A stretch of 64,000 nt of DNA, from contig JAEPNY010000002.1 in NCBI GenBank assembly GCA_017643165.1, positions 1 through 64,000 on the forward strand, read 5' to 3'. Positions 43,227-51,728 of the stretch are shown piece after piece. Within the stretch, counting starts at the first letter, position 1, and each line of letters starts with the position of its first letter. A program made the translations under genes and the position numbers. Origin of the DNA: Psychroserpens sp. (lineage in GTDB: Bacteria > Bacteroidota > Bacteroidia > Flavobacteriales > Flavobacteriaceae). The notes beneath the pieces are model-generated. The model was not told the origin of the DNA. It worked only from the letters and a program-made list of their open reading frames with translations, and did not search any database.

Positions 43227-45476
43227 TTATAGTTGAGAACTGACTACGACTTGACCTCTGTAGTCATGACCATATTTTATTGGAGGAATGCCGTCTGCTG
43301 ACTCATAAGTCGCACTTGCACGATTACCGTTATTATCTTTTACAGTAATTTTAATTCTAGTAATTTTTCCGCTTTTATTGCGCTTGATTTTACTGAAACG
43401 TACATCTAGACCATGATCATCCTTTAGTGTTTGCTTATCGCGTTCTAGCAGGGCTTTTGGAGTCTCTTTGTCAACCAATCGCATGGCGCTACTGTTGTCT
43501 ACAAAGAATACATTATTATAACCAGTTACAACTTTAGTAACGTTTCCGTCGTCATCTGTATAGGTTGCGCCTTTAACTCTTACTTTATAGTCACCATCGT
43601 TAGATGTTCTTAATTTAATTTTATTGGCATTGATATCTCCAGTTTTTGAATCAATAATGATCACGCCATTTTTGCCTTTGTCACCATAAATCTCAATGGC
43701 TCTGGTATCTTTAATAACTTCAATTTTATCAATTAAGTTGTAATCCATTGACTTCATGTCTTTTTTTGTGATCACTTTGTCATCCATAATGATCAAAGGC
43801 GTTTCACCATCATCGGTGTCAAAGAATTCATACTCTACACTGAAATTGCTCTTCTTATCGTGATCTATTGTCCAACCTTTCGCGTCCTTTTTATTAAGAA
43901 TAACCGCGCCATTTTTAGCTTTGTAACCATAAACTTCAACAGCAGCTTTGCCTTTTAAAATATTAAGTGATTTGATATCGTCAGAATCCACATCTTCTAA
44001 GGCTTCCTTAGTTACAACTTTTCCATCGATAATATAGATTGGTTCGTCAGATTTAGTTCTGTAGTAGAATGTATTTTTGTCTTTATTGGAAGCATCGATC
44101 TCAACAGATTTTCCATCATCAGAAGTCCACGAATAGGTTTTACCCCCTTTTGAATTGAAATAGACGGTATCAATATTTGATCGTTTAACGATCTTTACTT
44201 TTCCTGATTTATCATCAGTTTCTTCGTCGATTTCTTCAACTACAATAATATCTCCCGTTGTAGATTGTATCGTGGTTCCGCCGTCTTTCGATTTGAACGT
44301 GAAGGTATTTGGATTGAGTTGACCCACACCAAAAGTTTTATCACTCATTCGGAAATAAAACTTCTTGATTGGTTCATCACTGTCTGTGTTGTACGTCGTA
44401 CTGCCAGTTTCACTTGTGAATTTTGTATTTATTCCTGTAATCTCACCATTTTTATTGCGTTTTAGATCGCTATATTCAAAAGTTACCCCTTCTGCTTTCA
44501 GGTCTTTTTGAATGGTTTTTAGATCATCATCGCTCATATCTTTATTGAAAATAATTTCAATTTCTTTTCCTTCATCTTCAGATGGAGCTGCGATTGTTGA
44601 GGTTTTAGCAGGTGTTTCTATATAGACTTCTTTAGTATTGAAGCTCATCATAAATAGTGCTAAAACCGGAACAATTAGTAAGAATTTGAGTTTGTTTAGT
44701 TTGTGTGATTTTGATTTGTGTAACATAACGATTCGTTTTTTGATTAATGAGGTATAAAATTGATTTGTAAATGCCAATTCGTGATTTTTAACACTGGCTT
44801 TTAATAATACGGTCTGATAGCTTTTTTTGCATTCAGAGATGTACTGTGCTTTTTGGTCTGCGATGAATTCTAAATTCTGTTGTAAGGCCTTTTTATAGAG
44901 CCATGCAATAGGATTAAACCAAAACAATAAACACACAATATTAGCAAACAACGTATCTAAAGAATGCCATTGTTTAGAGTGTACTTTCTCATGAGTTATG
45001 ACGTGTTCAAGTTCGGTTGAATTAAAATGTTTCGGATTATATACAATGCGATTAAAGAAAGAAAATGGCGCGACATCTTCATGCGTTTCCACAATCTTAA
45101 ACGCTCCATTTGCTTGTTCGTTACTAGTATTTAAAATGCGGTGCAGTGATACGAACTCGATAATTAACTTTGTTAAGAAAAATAGTATCCCAACAGAATA
45201 AATTGCAAATAGAATCGTACTAAAATCGAAAGGTTCTTCCTCTATTACAGGAATAGATTCGTTAGACGCGGTAGAATCTACCACAAATGCGCTTAGATCA
45301 ATTGGTGTATATTCTATATAAATTGGTATTACAACAAGTGGCAAACAAGAAGCCACAATTAATCCTATTAATAAGAACAAGCGGTTAGCTTGGAAAAAGG
45401 TATCACGCTGTAAAAATAGTTGGTAGCAGCCGTAAAAAATCAATAAAACTGCGGAAGCCTTTAATAGATAGTCCAT
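43227..45476 (-). CDS. BlaR1-like M56 metallopeptidase with plug-like repeats
   Basis: A 749-residue sensor/protease. Four helices in residues 1-280 hold the M56 peptidase: HEKVH (162-166) and the Glu in NLEFIADQ (about 203). After the last helix (about 265-280) comes a long extracytoplasmic part with two TonB-receptor-plug-like repeats: PIYIIDGKVVTKEAL…KAAVEVYGYKAKNGAVIL and PLIIMDDKVITKKDM…RAIEIYGDKGKNGVIII. No penicillin-binding sensor is present, so the signal is not a beta-lactam. The blaI gene is 2 nt upstream. Confidence 0.92.
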   Translation of the reverse strand: MDYLLKASAVLLIFYGCYQLFLQRDTFFQANRLFLLIGLIVASCLPLVVIPIYIEYTPIDLSAFVVDSTASNESIPVIEEEPFDFSTILFAIYSVGILFFLTKLIIEFVSLHRILNTSNEQANGAFKIVETHEDVAPFSFFNRIVYNPKHFNSTELEHVITHEKVHSKQWHSLDTLFANIVCLLFWFNPIAWLYKKALQQNLEFIADQKAQYISECKKSYQTVLLKASVKNHELAFTNQFYTSLIKKRIVMLHKSKSHKLNKLKFLLIVPVLALFMMSFNTKEVYIETPAKTSTIAAPSEDEGKEIEIIFNKDMSDDDLKTIQKDLKAEGVTFEYSDLKRNKNGEITGINTKFTSETGSTTYNTDSDEPIKKFYFRMSDKTFGVGQLNPNTFTFKSKDGGTTIQSTTGDIIVVEEIDEETDDKSGKVKIVKRSNIDTVYFNSKGGKTYSWTSDDGKSVEIDASNKDKNTFYYRTKSDEPIYIIDGKVVTKEALEDVDSDDIKSLNILKGKAAVEVYGYKAKNGAVILNKKDAKGWTIDHDKKSNFSVEYEFFDTDDGETPLIIMDDKVITKKDMKSMDYNLIDKIEVIKDTRAIEIYGDKGKNGVIIIDSKTGDINANKIKLRTSNDGDYKVRVKGATYTDDDGNVTKVVTGYNNVFFVDNSSAMRLVDKETPKALLERDKQTLKDDHGLDVRFSKIKRNKSGKITRIKITVKDNNGNRASATYESADGIPPIKYGHDYRGQVVVSSQL

Positions 45477-45478
45477 AG

Positions 45479-45838
45479 TTATTGTTTTTGTTCGATTAAC
45501 GTAATGATTTCTTTTAACTCATCAATACTTATCTTTTCTTCTTTAGCGAAAAATGAGACAACGTTCTTATATGAATTATTGAAATAGTTTTCAATGGCTG
45601 TATTCATAAATCGTTTTTTATAAGACTCTTTGCTCACGATAGGGTAGTACTGGTGTGTTTTTCCATAAGCATTATAACTTACATACCCCTTTTCTTCTAA
45701 ATTTCTGATAATGGTTGATAATGTATTATAATGTGGTTTATCTTCTTTTATTTCTGCAAGTACATCTTTGACGAATGCTTTTTCCAATCGCCATAAGATG
45801 TGCATAATTTCTTCTTCTTTGTTCGTTAACTTTTGCAT
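45479..45838 (-). CDS. BlaI/MecI-family repressor
   Basis: A 119-residue winged-helix repressor: NKEEEIMHILWRLEKAFVKD, then HYNTLSTIIRNLEEKGYVSY (recognition helix and wing), and a C-terminal dimerisation helix with the cleavable region. In known systems BlaR1-type proteases inactivate it by cleavage. It sits directly upstream of the M56 gene. Two perfect dyads in its promoter (45871-45908) are its probable operators, giving autoregulation. Confidence 0.94.
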   Translation of the reverse strand: MQKLTNKEEEIMHILWRLEKAFVKDVLAEIKEDKPHYNTLSTIIRNLEEKGYVSYNAYGKTHQYYPIVSKESYKKRFMNTAIENYFNNSYKNVVSFFAKEEKISIDELKEIITLIEQKQ

Positions 45839-45863
45839 ACTGCGTGTTTTTTAAATGCTGAAA

Positions 45864-45908
45864 CAAACATATAACTATTTTTGTAGTTATACAACTATTA
45901 AAATAGTT
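45864..45908 (-). promoter_or_regulatory. Promoter with two operator dyads for BlaI
   Basis: Minus-strand promoter: TTG (45894-45892), a 20-bp spacer and TATGTTTG (45871-45864). Dyad 1, ATAACTA-N6-TAGTTAT (45871-45890), fills the spacer. Dyad 2, AACTATTAAAATAGTT (45893-45908), covers the -33 element. Both share the core AACTA…TAGTT. This placement would block RNA polymerase. Confidence 0.7.
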
Positions 45909-45964
45909 ATTTAACTAAATTTTAAGGTATGTAGCCTTAATAATCAATACATTAAATAGAGAAT

Positions 45965-45976
45965 AATTGGCCAATT
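45965..45976. promoter_or_regulatory. 12-bp palindrome upstream of the antiporter gene
   Basis: AATTGGCCAATT is a perfect palindrome about 35 bp upstream of the near-consensus -7 element TATATTCG (46010-46017). It may be an operator or chance; no regulator is known. Confidence 0.3.
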
Positions 45977-46053
45977 GATTTTAGTCATAGTATAGAGCGC
46001 ATTTTATACTATATTCGCAGTCTAGATCGCTACTGTAGCGTTAAAAGTTATAT

Positions 46054-46995
46054 ATGAGTGTTGTTTGGATCATATTAGGATTGTTTCTTTTGGTGATGGG
46101 AGGAGAGTTCCTTGTGCGATCTTCAGTTGCGCTTTCGTTTAAGTTTGACATTTCTAAAATGGTCATTGGTATGACAGTCGTTAGTTTTGCAACGTCAGCG
46201 CCTGAATTACTAGTAAGTTTAAATGCGGCACTTACCGAATCTCCGGCAATTGCAATTAATAATGTGATAGGTTCCAATATTGCAAATATTGGATTGGTCT
46301 TGGGAATTACAGCTTTACTTGGTGCAATTGCAGTCGACAAGTCTTTCTATAAATTGAATTGGCCTGTAATGATGCTATTTTCGATAGCGCTCTTTTATTT
46401 CCTGTCAAATGACAATATGTTATCGCGAATCGAAGGATTGATCTTATTTGCATTTCTTATCGTCTTCTTAATTGTTTTGATTAAAGCTGCTAAAAAAGAG
46501 CACATACCTGAAGAGGTCAACGAAGCGTTAGCTTTAGTTTCAAATTTTAAAATAGTAATGTGGCTAATAATTGGTGCATTGGCGTTGTATTTTGGTTCAG
46601 AATGGCTTGTTAATGGCGCAAAAGATTTGGCGGAAACTTTGGGAGTTAGTGATGCGGTTATTGCCGCGACAGTTATTGCAATTGGTACTAGTGTTCCAGA
46701 ATTGGCCGCTTCTTTAATTGCTGCTCTTAAAAAAGAAAAAGCACTATCACTCGGGAATTTGATCGGGTCTAATATTTTTAATATTGGTTCGGTTTTAGGT
46801 TTAACCTCTATAATTAAGTCGATTCCAGTAACTGAAGCTTCAATTTTGTCAAGAGATATTTTTTGGATGTTGGCCTTCGCCGCAATTCTTATCCCTTTAA
46901 TTCTGTTACCAGTTCGACTTCGTATCTCTAGAATAAAAGGGTTTGTTCTTGTCTCAGGTTATGTAATTTTTATAATAATGTCATTCTACAAATAA
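46054..46995 (+). CDS. Calcium/sodium antiporter (CaCA family, YrbG-like)
   Basis: A 313-residue inner-membrane antiporter with ten helices and two inverted alpha-repeats: FATSAPELLVSLNAAL with GSNIANIG, and IGTSVPELAASLIAAL with GSNIFNIG. These bind the exchanged cations. The exported ion is probably Ca2+, driven by Na+ or H+. It is a single gene with a bidirectional terminator behind it. Confidence 0.93.
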   Translation: MSVVWIILGLFLLVMGGEFLVRSSVALSFKFDISKMVIGMTVVSFATSAPELLVSLNAALTESPAIAINNVIGSNIANIGLVLGITALLGAIAVDKSFYKLNWPVMMLFSIALFYFLSNDNMLSRIEGLILFAFLIVFLIVLIKAAKKEHIPEEVNEALALVSNFKIVMWLIIGALALYFGSEWLVNGAKDLAETLGVSDAVIAATVIAIGTSVPELAASLIAALKKEKALSLGNLIGSNIFNIGSVLGLTSIIKSIPVTEASILSRDIFWMLAFAAILIPLILLPVRLRISRIKGFVLVSGYVIFIIMSFYK

Positions 46996-47030
46996 AAAAC
47001 GCCTTCATTAATACAATGAAGACGTTTTTA
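46994..47030. terminator. Bidirectional terminator
   Basis: AAAAAACG-CTTCATT and AATGAAG-CGTTTTT pair with a small internal mismatch between the convergent antiporter and glutamine synthetase genes. Confidence 0.75.
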
Positions 47031-47062
47031 TGAACAAACAGTATAATTATAATCTTTCTATT

Positions 47063-48082
47063 TTAATTAACGCCTGCTGACTTTACTGTTTTTACGATAC
47101 GTCCAGCAACTTTGTATGGATCTGCATTTGATGCTGGTCTTCTGTCTTCTAACCAACCTTTCCAGCCTTTTTCGACTGTGATGATTGGAATTCTAATCGA
47201 AGCACCACGATCTGAGATTCCGTAGCTAAATTCATTGATAGATTGTGTTTCGTGTTCTCCTGTTAATCGCTGATCATTAAACTCTCCATAGACTTCAATA
47301 TGTTCTTTCACGACTGGTCTGAAGGCTTCACAGATCTTTTCGTATATCTCTTGGCTTCCGCAAGTTCTAAGCGTTGTGTTTGAGAAATTGGCGTGCATTC
47401 CAGAACCATTCCAGTCCATTTCTTTTCCTAACGGTTTTGGGTGGTATTCAATATAGGTTCCATATTTTTCTGTCAATCGATCCAATAAATAACGGGCTAC
47501 CCAAATTTCGTCACCTGCTTTTTTTGCACCTTTAGCAAATAATTGGAATTCCCACTGTCCTGAAGCTACTTCTTGGTTGATTCCTTCGAAGTTTAATCCA
47601 GCCGCGATGCATAGATCAGCATGTTCTTCAACTAAATCTCTTCCGTGCGTATTTCTTCCTCCAACAGAGCAGTAATATAATCCTTGTGGTGCTGGATATC
47701 CTCCAACAGGGAAACCTAAAGGCAATTGGGTTTTCTTGTCCATGATAAAGTATTCTTGCTCAAATCCGAACCAGAAATCATTATCGTCATCATCAATGGT
47801 AGCTCTACCATTAGATTCATGTGGAGTACCGTCTGCATTTAAGACCTCAGTCATTACTAAGTACCCATTTACTCTTGCAGGATCTGGATATATCGCTACA
47901 GGCTTTAATAAACAATCTGAAGATCCACCTTCAGCTTGACGTGTTGAACTTCCGTCAAAAGACCAAACTGGACAATCTTCTAATTTACCACTAAAATCGT
48001 CTTCGACTTTAGTTTTGCTTCTCATGTTTTGAGTTGGTTTGTATCCATCTAACCAAATGTACTCTAACTTAGATTTGCTCAT
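47063..48082 (-). CDS. glnII: Glutamine synthetase, type II (eukaryotic-like)
   Basis: A 339-residue enzyme making glutamine from glutamate, ammonia and ATP. It has the short type II form: beta-grasp N-terminus with EYIWLDGY and WSFDGSSTRQAEG; catalytic WFGFEQEYF (metal-binding Glu); NGSGMHANFS; and GASIRIPI. No adenylylation site of type I enzymes is present. It is divergent from a type III enzyme across a 186-bp region with shared motifs. Flavobacteria often keep both types. Confidence 0.95.
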   Translation of the reverse strand: MSKSKLEYIWLDGYKPTQNMRSKTKVEDDFSGKLEDCPVWSFDGSSTRQAEGGSSDCLLKPVAIYPDPARVNGYLVMTEVLNADGTPHESNGRATIDDDDNDFWFGFEQEYFIMDKKTQLPLGFPVGGYPAPQGLYYCSVGGRNTHGRDLVEEHADLCIAAGLNFEGINQEVASGQWEFQLFAKGAKKAGDEIWVARYLLDRLTEKYGTYIEYHPKPLGKEMDWNGSGMHANFSNTTLRTCGSQEIYEKICEAFRPVVKEHIEVYGEFNDQRLTGEHETQSINEFSYGISDRGASIRIPIITVEKGWKGWLEDRRPASNADPYKVAGRIVKTVKSAGVN

Positions 48083-48111
48083 GCTGATTTAATTTTTTTA
48101 AATGAAAGCAC

Positions 48112-48240
48112 AAATAAAATGCATTTATCAGAGAGGTCAAAAAAAATAGGGGTAAATTATGTGAAATGTTATTAACAATTGTTTATACCCTAAAAAAATA
48201 GGGGTATAGTAAAAACAATCTCATATTTTGTTTAATTTTG
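48112..48240. promoter_or_regulatory. Shared control region of the two glutamine synthetase genes
   Basis: glnII promoter (minus): TTG (48140-48138), 18 bp, TTTATTTG (48119-48112). glnN promoter (plus): -7 TAATTTTG (48233-48240). The motif AAAAAATAGGGGTA occurs at 48141-48154, abutting the glnII -33, and again at 48193-48206, just before the expected glnN -33. The second copy is part of an inverted repeat TATACCC / GGGTATA (48184-48190 and 48202-48208). This looks like a binding site for a common regulator. Confidence 0.55.
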
Positions 48241-48268
48241 CCCTACTATTTTAATATGTAATACGAAT

Positions 48269-50455
48269 ATGTCTACTTTGCGATTTCACGCTTTAAAAGC
48301 GGTACACAACCGACAACCACTACAAATTAAAGAACAAGATAAACGCTCTTCAATCTTTGGTGCGAATGTGTTTAACGAAAAGACCATGCGTCAGTACCTT
48401 ACCAAGGATGCCTTAAATGCTGTTGTTGATGCGGTACAGAGTGGAGCGAAGATTGATAGAACCATTGCTGATCATATTTCAACAGGCATGAAGGAATGGG
48501 CGTTGACAAAAGGTGCTACACATTATACACATTGGTTTCAACCTTTAACAGGAGCTACAGCTGAAAAGCACGATGCCTTTTTTGAAACAATAGGTAACGG
48601 TGAAGCTATAGAACGATTCGGAGGAGGGCAATTAGTGCAGCAGGAACCTGATGCTTCAAGTTTTCCTAGTGGTGGAATTCGAAATACGTTTGAAGCGCGT
48701 GGTTACACGGCATGGGATCCAACGTCACCAGCCTTTATATATGGAACTACTTTATGTATACCAACTGTGTTCGTGGCATATACTGGAGAAGCCTTAGATT
48801 ATAAAACACCACTTTTGAGAGCTTTACAAGCAGTTGATACTGCTGCGGTAGCCGTCTGCAAATATTTTGATAAAAATGTAAGAAAGGTTAATGCTTCTTT
48901 AGGTTGGGAGCAAGAGTATTTTTTAATAGATAGTGCGCTTGCCATGTCAAGACCAGATATAGTTCTTACAGGTAGAACACTATTAGGACATGCACCAGCT
49001 AAAGGGCAACAGTTAGACGATCACTATTTTGGAACTATACCAAATAGAGCCATGGCATACATGAGAGATCTAGAATTTGAATGTATGCGATTAGGAATTC
49101 CAGTTAAAACCAGACATAATGAAGTCGCACCAAACCAATTTGAATTAGCACCAATATTCGATGAAGCTAATTTGGCGGTAGACCATAACTCCTTATTAAT
49201 GGATGTTATGGATAAAGTTGCAGAACGTCATCATTTTAAAGTCCTTTTTCATGAAAAACCTTTTGCCGGCGTTAATGGTTCTGGAAAACATAACAATTGG
49301 AGTTTGAGCACGAATACGGGAGTAAATCTGTTAAGTCCAGGTAAAACACCTATGAGTAATCTGCAGTTTCTTACCTTTTTTATAAATACAATTAAAGCCG
49401 TTCGAGAATATGAAGAATTACTAAGAGCTTCTATCGCATCGGCGAGCAATGATCATCGTTTGGGTGCAAATGAAGCGCCGCCAGCAATTATGTCTGTGTT
49501 TATTGGAGAACAGTTAACACGAGTGTTGGATGAGTTGGAGAATGTTACAGATGGCAAATTGTCACCACAAGAAAAAACAGATTTAAAATTAAATGTGGTG
49601 GGCAAAATTCCTGATGTGCTATTAGATAATACTGATCGCAATAGAACATCACCTTTTGCTTTCACAGGAAACAAATTTGAATTTAGAGCCGTGGGATCTA
49701 GCGCGAATTGTGCAAATTCGATGACCGTTCTTAACTCTATAGTAGCAAAACAACTGACTGATTTTAAAGATGAAGTTGATGCACTCATCTCTAAAAAAGA
49801 CATGAAAAAAGATGATGCGATTTTTAATGTGCTTCGCGAATATATTAAAACATCTAAAGCTATTTTATTTGAAGGAAATGGTTATGATGTACTTTGGGAA
49901 AAAGAAGCTAAAAAACGCGGTCTAAGTAATAACAAGACAACACCTGAGGCATTGAAAGTTAAGGTTTCGGATAAAACAGTTAGCCTTTTTCAAGATTTAG
50001 GTGTCATGAATAAAGTAGAGTCAGAGGCGCGTTTTGAAATAGAGATGGAAGAATACGTGATGCGTATTCAGATAGAAGGTCGAGTATTAGGAGATATTGC
50101 TAGAAACCATGTAGTACCCACGGCAGTTCGTTATCAAAATATGCTAATCGAGAACGTAAAAGGACTTAAGGAGATCTATGAAAAGGATTTCAGAGCTTTT
50201 GCGAAAGAACAACTGAACTTGATCGAAGAGATTTCTGGACATATTGATGGAATTAATGCTAATGTTACCAAAATGATCGCTGCACGTAAGCAGGCTAATG
50301 CTATCGATAGCATAGAAAAGCGCGCAAAATCCTATTGTAATGAGGTTAAATCAATGTTCGATCCTATAAGATATCACTGTGATAAACTCGAACTTCTTGT
50401 TGATGATGAAATTTGGCCTTTAACCAAATATAGAGAGTTGTTATTTACAAAATAA
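48269..50455 (+). CDS. glnN: Glutamine synthetase, type III
   Basis: A 728-residue GSIII, the large form first known from Bacteroides and cyanobacteria. The N-terminal GSIII-specific domain (about 50-170) is followed by the catalytic core: WEQEYFLID (metal Glu), NEVAPNQFELAP, NGSGKHNNWS and FEFRAVGSS; a long helical C-terminal region (about 560-728) follows. It works with the divergent type II enzyme; presumably the two answer to different nitrogen or energy states. TAATTTTG at 48233-48240 sets the start. Confidence 0.95.
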   Translation: MSTLRFHALKAVHNRQPLQIKEQDKRSSIFGANVFNEKTMRQYLTKDALNAVVDAVQSGAKIDRTIADHISTGMKEWALTKGATHYTHWFQPLTGATAEKHDAFFETIGNGEAIERFGGGQLVQQEPDASSFPSGGIRNTFEARGYTAWDPTSPAFIYGTTLCIPTVFVAYTGEALDYKTPLLRALQAVDTAAVAVCKYFDKNVRKVNASLGWEQEYFLIDSALAMSRPDIVLTGRTLLGHAPAKGQQLDDHYFGTIPNRAMAYMRDLEFECMRLGIPVKTRHNEVAPNQFELAPIFDEANLAVDHNSLLMDVMDKVAERHHFKVLFHEKPFAGVNGSGKHNNWSLSTNTGVNLLSPGKTPMSNLQFLTFFINTIKAVREYEELLRASIASASNDHRLGANEAPPAIMSVFIGEQLTRVLDELENVTDGKLSPQEKTDLKLNVVGKIPDVLLDNTDRNRTSPFAFTGNKFEFRAVGSSANCANSMTVLNSIVAKQLTDFKDEVDALISKKDMKKDDAIFNVLREYIKTSKAILFEGNGYDVLWEKEAKKRGLSNNKTTPEALKVKVSDKTVSLFQDLGVMNKVESEARFEIEMEEYVMRIQIEGRVLGDIARNHVVPTAVRYQNMLIENVKGLKEIYEKDFRAFAKEQLNLIEEISGHIDGINANVTKMIAARKQANAIDSIEKRAKSYCNEVKSMFDPIRYHCDKLELLVDDEIWPLTKYRELLFTK

Positions 50456-50619
50456 CTTACCGTTAAAACATTCATTTACTGAGCTTTTAAGCACTATTCT
50501 GTAGGTTTAAGACTACGTATATCTAAGGATGCGAAAATTTTCTGTTTGTATTTCAACGCGAAATTTATTCATCTAGTCGATTTTTTCGTTAAAGCTAGGT
50601 CACGACATGCATAAATACT

Positions 50620-50627
50620 TATGTTTG
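50620..50627 (+). promoter_or_regulatory. Promoter -7 element of the small peptide gene
   Basis: TATGTTTG fits TAnnTTTG and ends 27 nt upstream of the ATG at 50655. Confidence 0.55.
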
Positions 50628-50654
50628 TAATGCTATTAATCAATTTTTTGTAAA

Positions 50655-50795
50655 ATGAAGAAGTTACTACTAAGTGTGGCGGCTCTTATGTTCGCGACCT
50701 TGTTGTTTTCTCAGGACGATTCTAAGGATGTCAAAGAAAATCTTACTCAAGATGACGTCGTTAAAACTGAATCGAGATTTCAATCAGAATCGTAA
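50655..50795 (+). CDS. Small exported peptide, 46 residues
   Basis: ATG (50655) to TAA (50793-50795). A clear signal peptide, MKKLLLSVAALMFATLLFSQ, is followed by an acidic, polar 26-residue mature part (DDSKDVKENL…SRFQSES). Its own promoter (50620-50627) and terminator (50845-50884) support a real gene. A longer plus-strand frame starting at 50674 lacks these features and overlaps it. Function unknown. Confidence 0.6.
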   Translation: MKKLLLSVAALMFATLLFSQDDSKDVKENLTQDDVVKTESRFQSES

Positions 50796-50819
50796 AGCTT
50801 TTTACGCTTACAAAAATGT

Positions 50820-50841
50820 TTGGCAGTATGCGTATTGCCAA
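50820..50841 (+). other. Hairpin in the 3' untranslated region of the peptide gene
   Basis: TTGGCA and TGCCAA pair with 10 nt between, 24 nt after the stop and just before the terminator. It could protect the mRNA 3' end or belong to a small RNA. Confidence 0.4.
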
Positions 50842-50844
50842 TTA

Positions 50845-50884
50845 AAAAGACAAATGCATTTCTATAATACATTTGTCTTTTTTT
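50845..50884 (+). terminator. Terminator of the small peptide gene
   Basis: AAAAGACAAATG pairs with CATTTGTCTTTT (12 bp), followed by T's. Confidence 0.85.
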
Positions 50885-51009
50885 GTACAAAAGATTAAAC
50901 TCATAAAATATAAGGTGTTGATAATTAATTTTTTATATTGTCACCCAATTCCTCAAATCTTTGAACCTAAAGTCACTTTGTTATTGGTTATGATTAACCA
51001 AAACAGAAA

Positions 51010-51687
51010 TTGATGATAGCACATAACTTTCGTTTTAGATTAACATTCTTATCTATTATTTTAACGTTTATGTCGATGACGGCTCAAGACGCTGTTGAAA
51101 CGACAACTATTCCGAACACTAAGTTTTATGATCTTAGAGGTACCAATGCCTTTGATGTCGCAATTGGGACTTCAGTTATTAATGGTGATTTTGTTGATCC
51201 AATGTGGGAAATTTACAGTCATGTAGGATATAAACGCCATTTTACACCACATCTAGCAGTCGATATTGGATATCATAAATTCAATCTTGCCTATGTGGAT
51301 TTGTATAATGAAGGCTTTATGTCATTCGACCTCAATATTGAGGTGCTCTTAAGACCACATCATATATTCTCTCCATATATATTCGCTGGAGCAGGATATA
51401 ACGCAGCTAATCACTTTAGTCAGAGCGATCCTAAAATTCAAGGTGGTATCGGTATTGAATACATTGTAACTGATGGTGTAGCACTTAAACTTTTTTCAGA
51501 TTATAATTATGTATCAAGTGATACTCTAGATGGTTTAGAAGCAGGAGCAGCAGATGACGTATATTGGCGCGTCGCCTTTGGCGCTAACATTTATTTTGGC
51601 GGTAATGATAAAAAAGCTAAAGCATTAAAAGATATTCCAACAGTTAGGAATACATATTCCATATTGGACGTGGAAAATAATCCGTAA
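51010..51687 (+). CDS. Outer-membrane beta-barrel protein
   Basis: A 225-residue protein with a signal peptide (…FMSMTA, then Q) and alternating strands typical of an eight-stranded barrel: AFDVAIGTSVINGDF, HLAVDIGYHKFNLAY, PYIFAGAGYNAANHF, GIGIEYIVTDGVAL and WRVAFGANIYFGG. The C-terminal 25 residues are soluble. It resembles flavobacterial curli-associated or general OmpA-like barrel proteins; the exact role is unknown. It is upstream of the AIR-synthase-like gene but separated by that gene's own promoter. Confidence 0.8.
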   Translation: MMIAHNFRFRLTFLSIILTFMSMTAQDAVETTTIPNTKFYDLRGTNAFDVAIGTSVINGDFVDPMWEIYSHVGYKRHFTPHLAVDIGYHKFNLAYVDLYNEGFMSFDLNIEVLLRPHHIFSPYIFAGAGYNAANHFSQSDPKIQGGIGIEYIVTDGVALKLFSDYNYVSSDTLDGLEAGAADDVYWRVAFGANIYFGGNDKKAKALKDIPTVRNTYSILDVENNP

Positions 51688-51703
51688 ATCTCATAACAAT
51701 TCT

Positions 51704-51711
51704 TATTTTTG
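51704..51711 (+). promoter_or_regulatory. Promoter -7 element of the AIR-synthase-like gene
   Basis: TATTTTTG fits TAnnTTTG. Its position makes TTG 51720 unlikely as a start and supports ATG 51729. Confidence 0.6.
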
Positions 51712-51728
51712 TGGCTTAATTGAATTCC

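Noticed and set aside
50674..50898. 74-residue frame overlapping the small peptide gene
   Set aside because: It is shifted against the signal-peptide frame, runs through the terminator hairpin and has no protein-like character.
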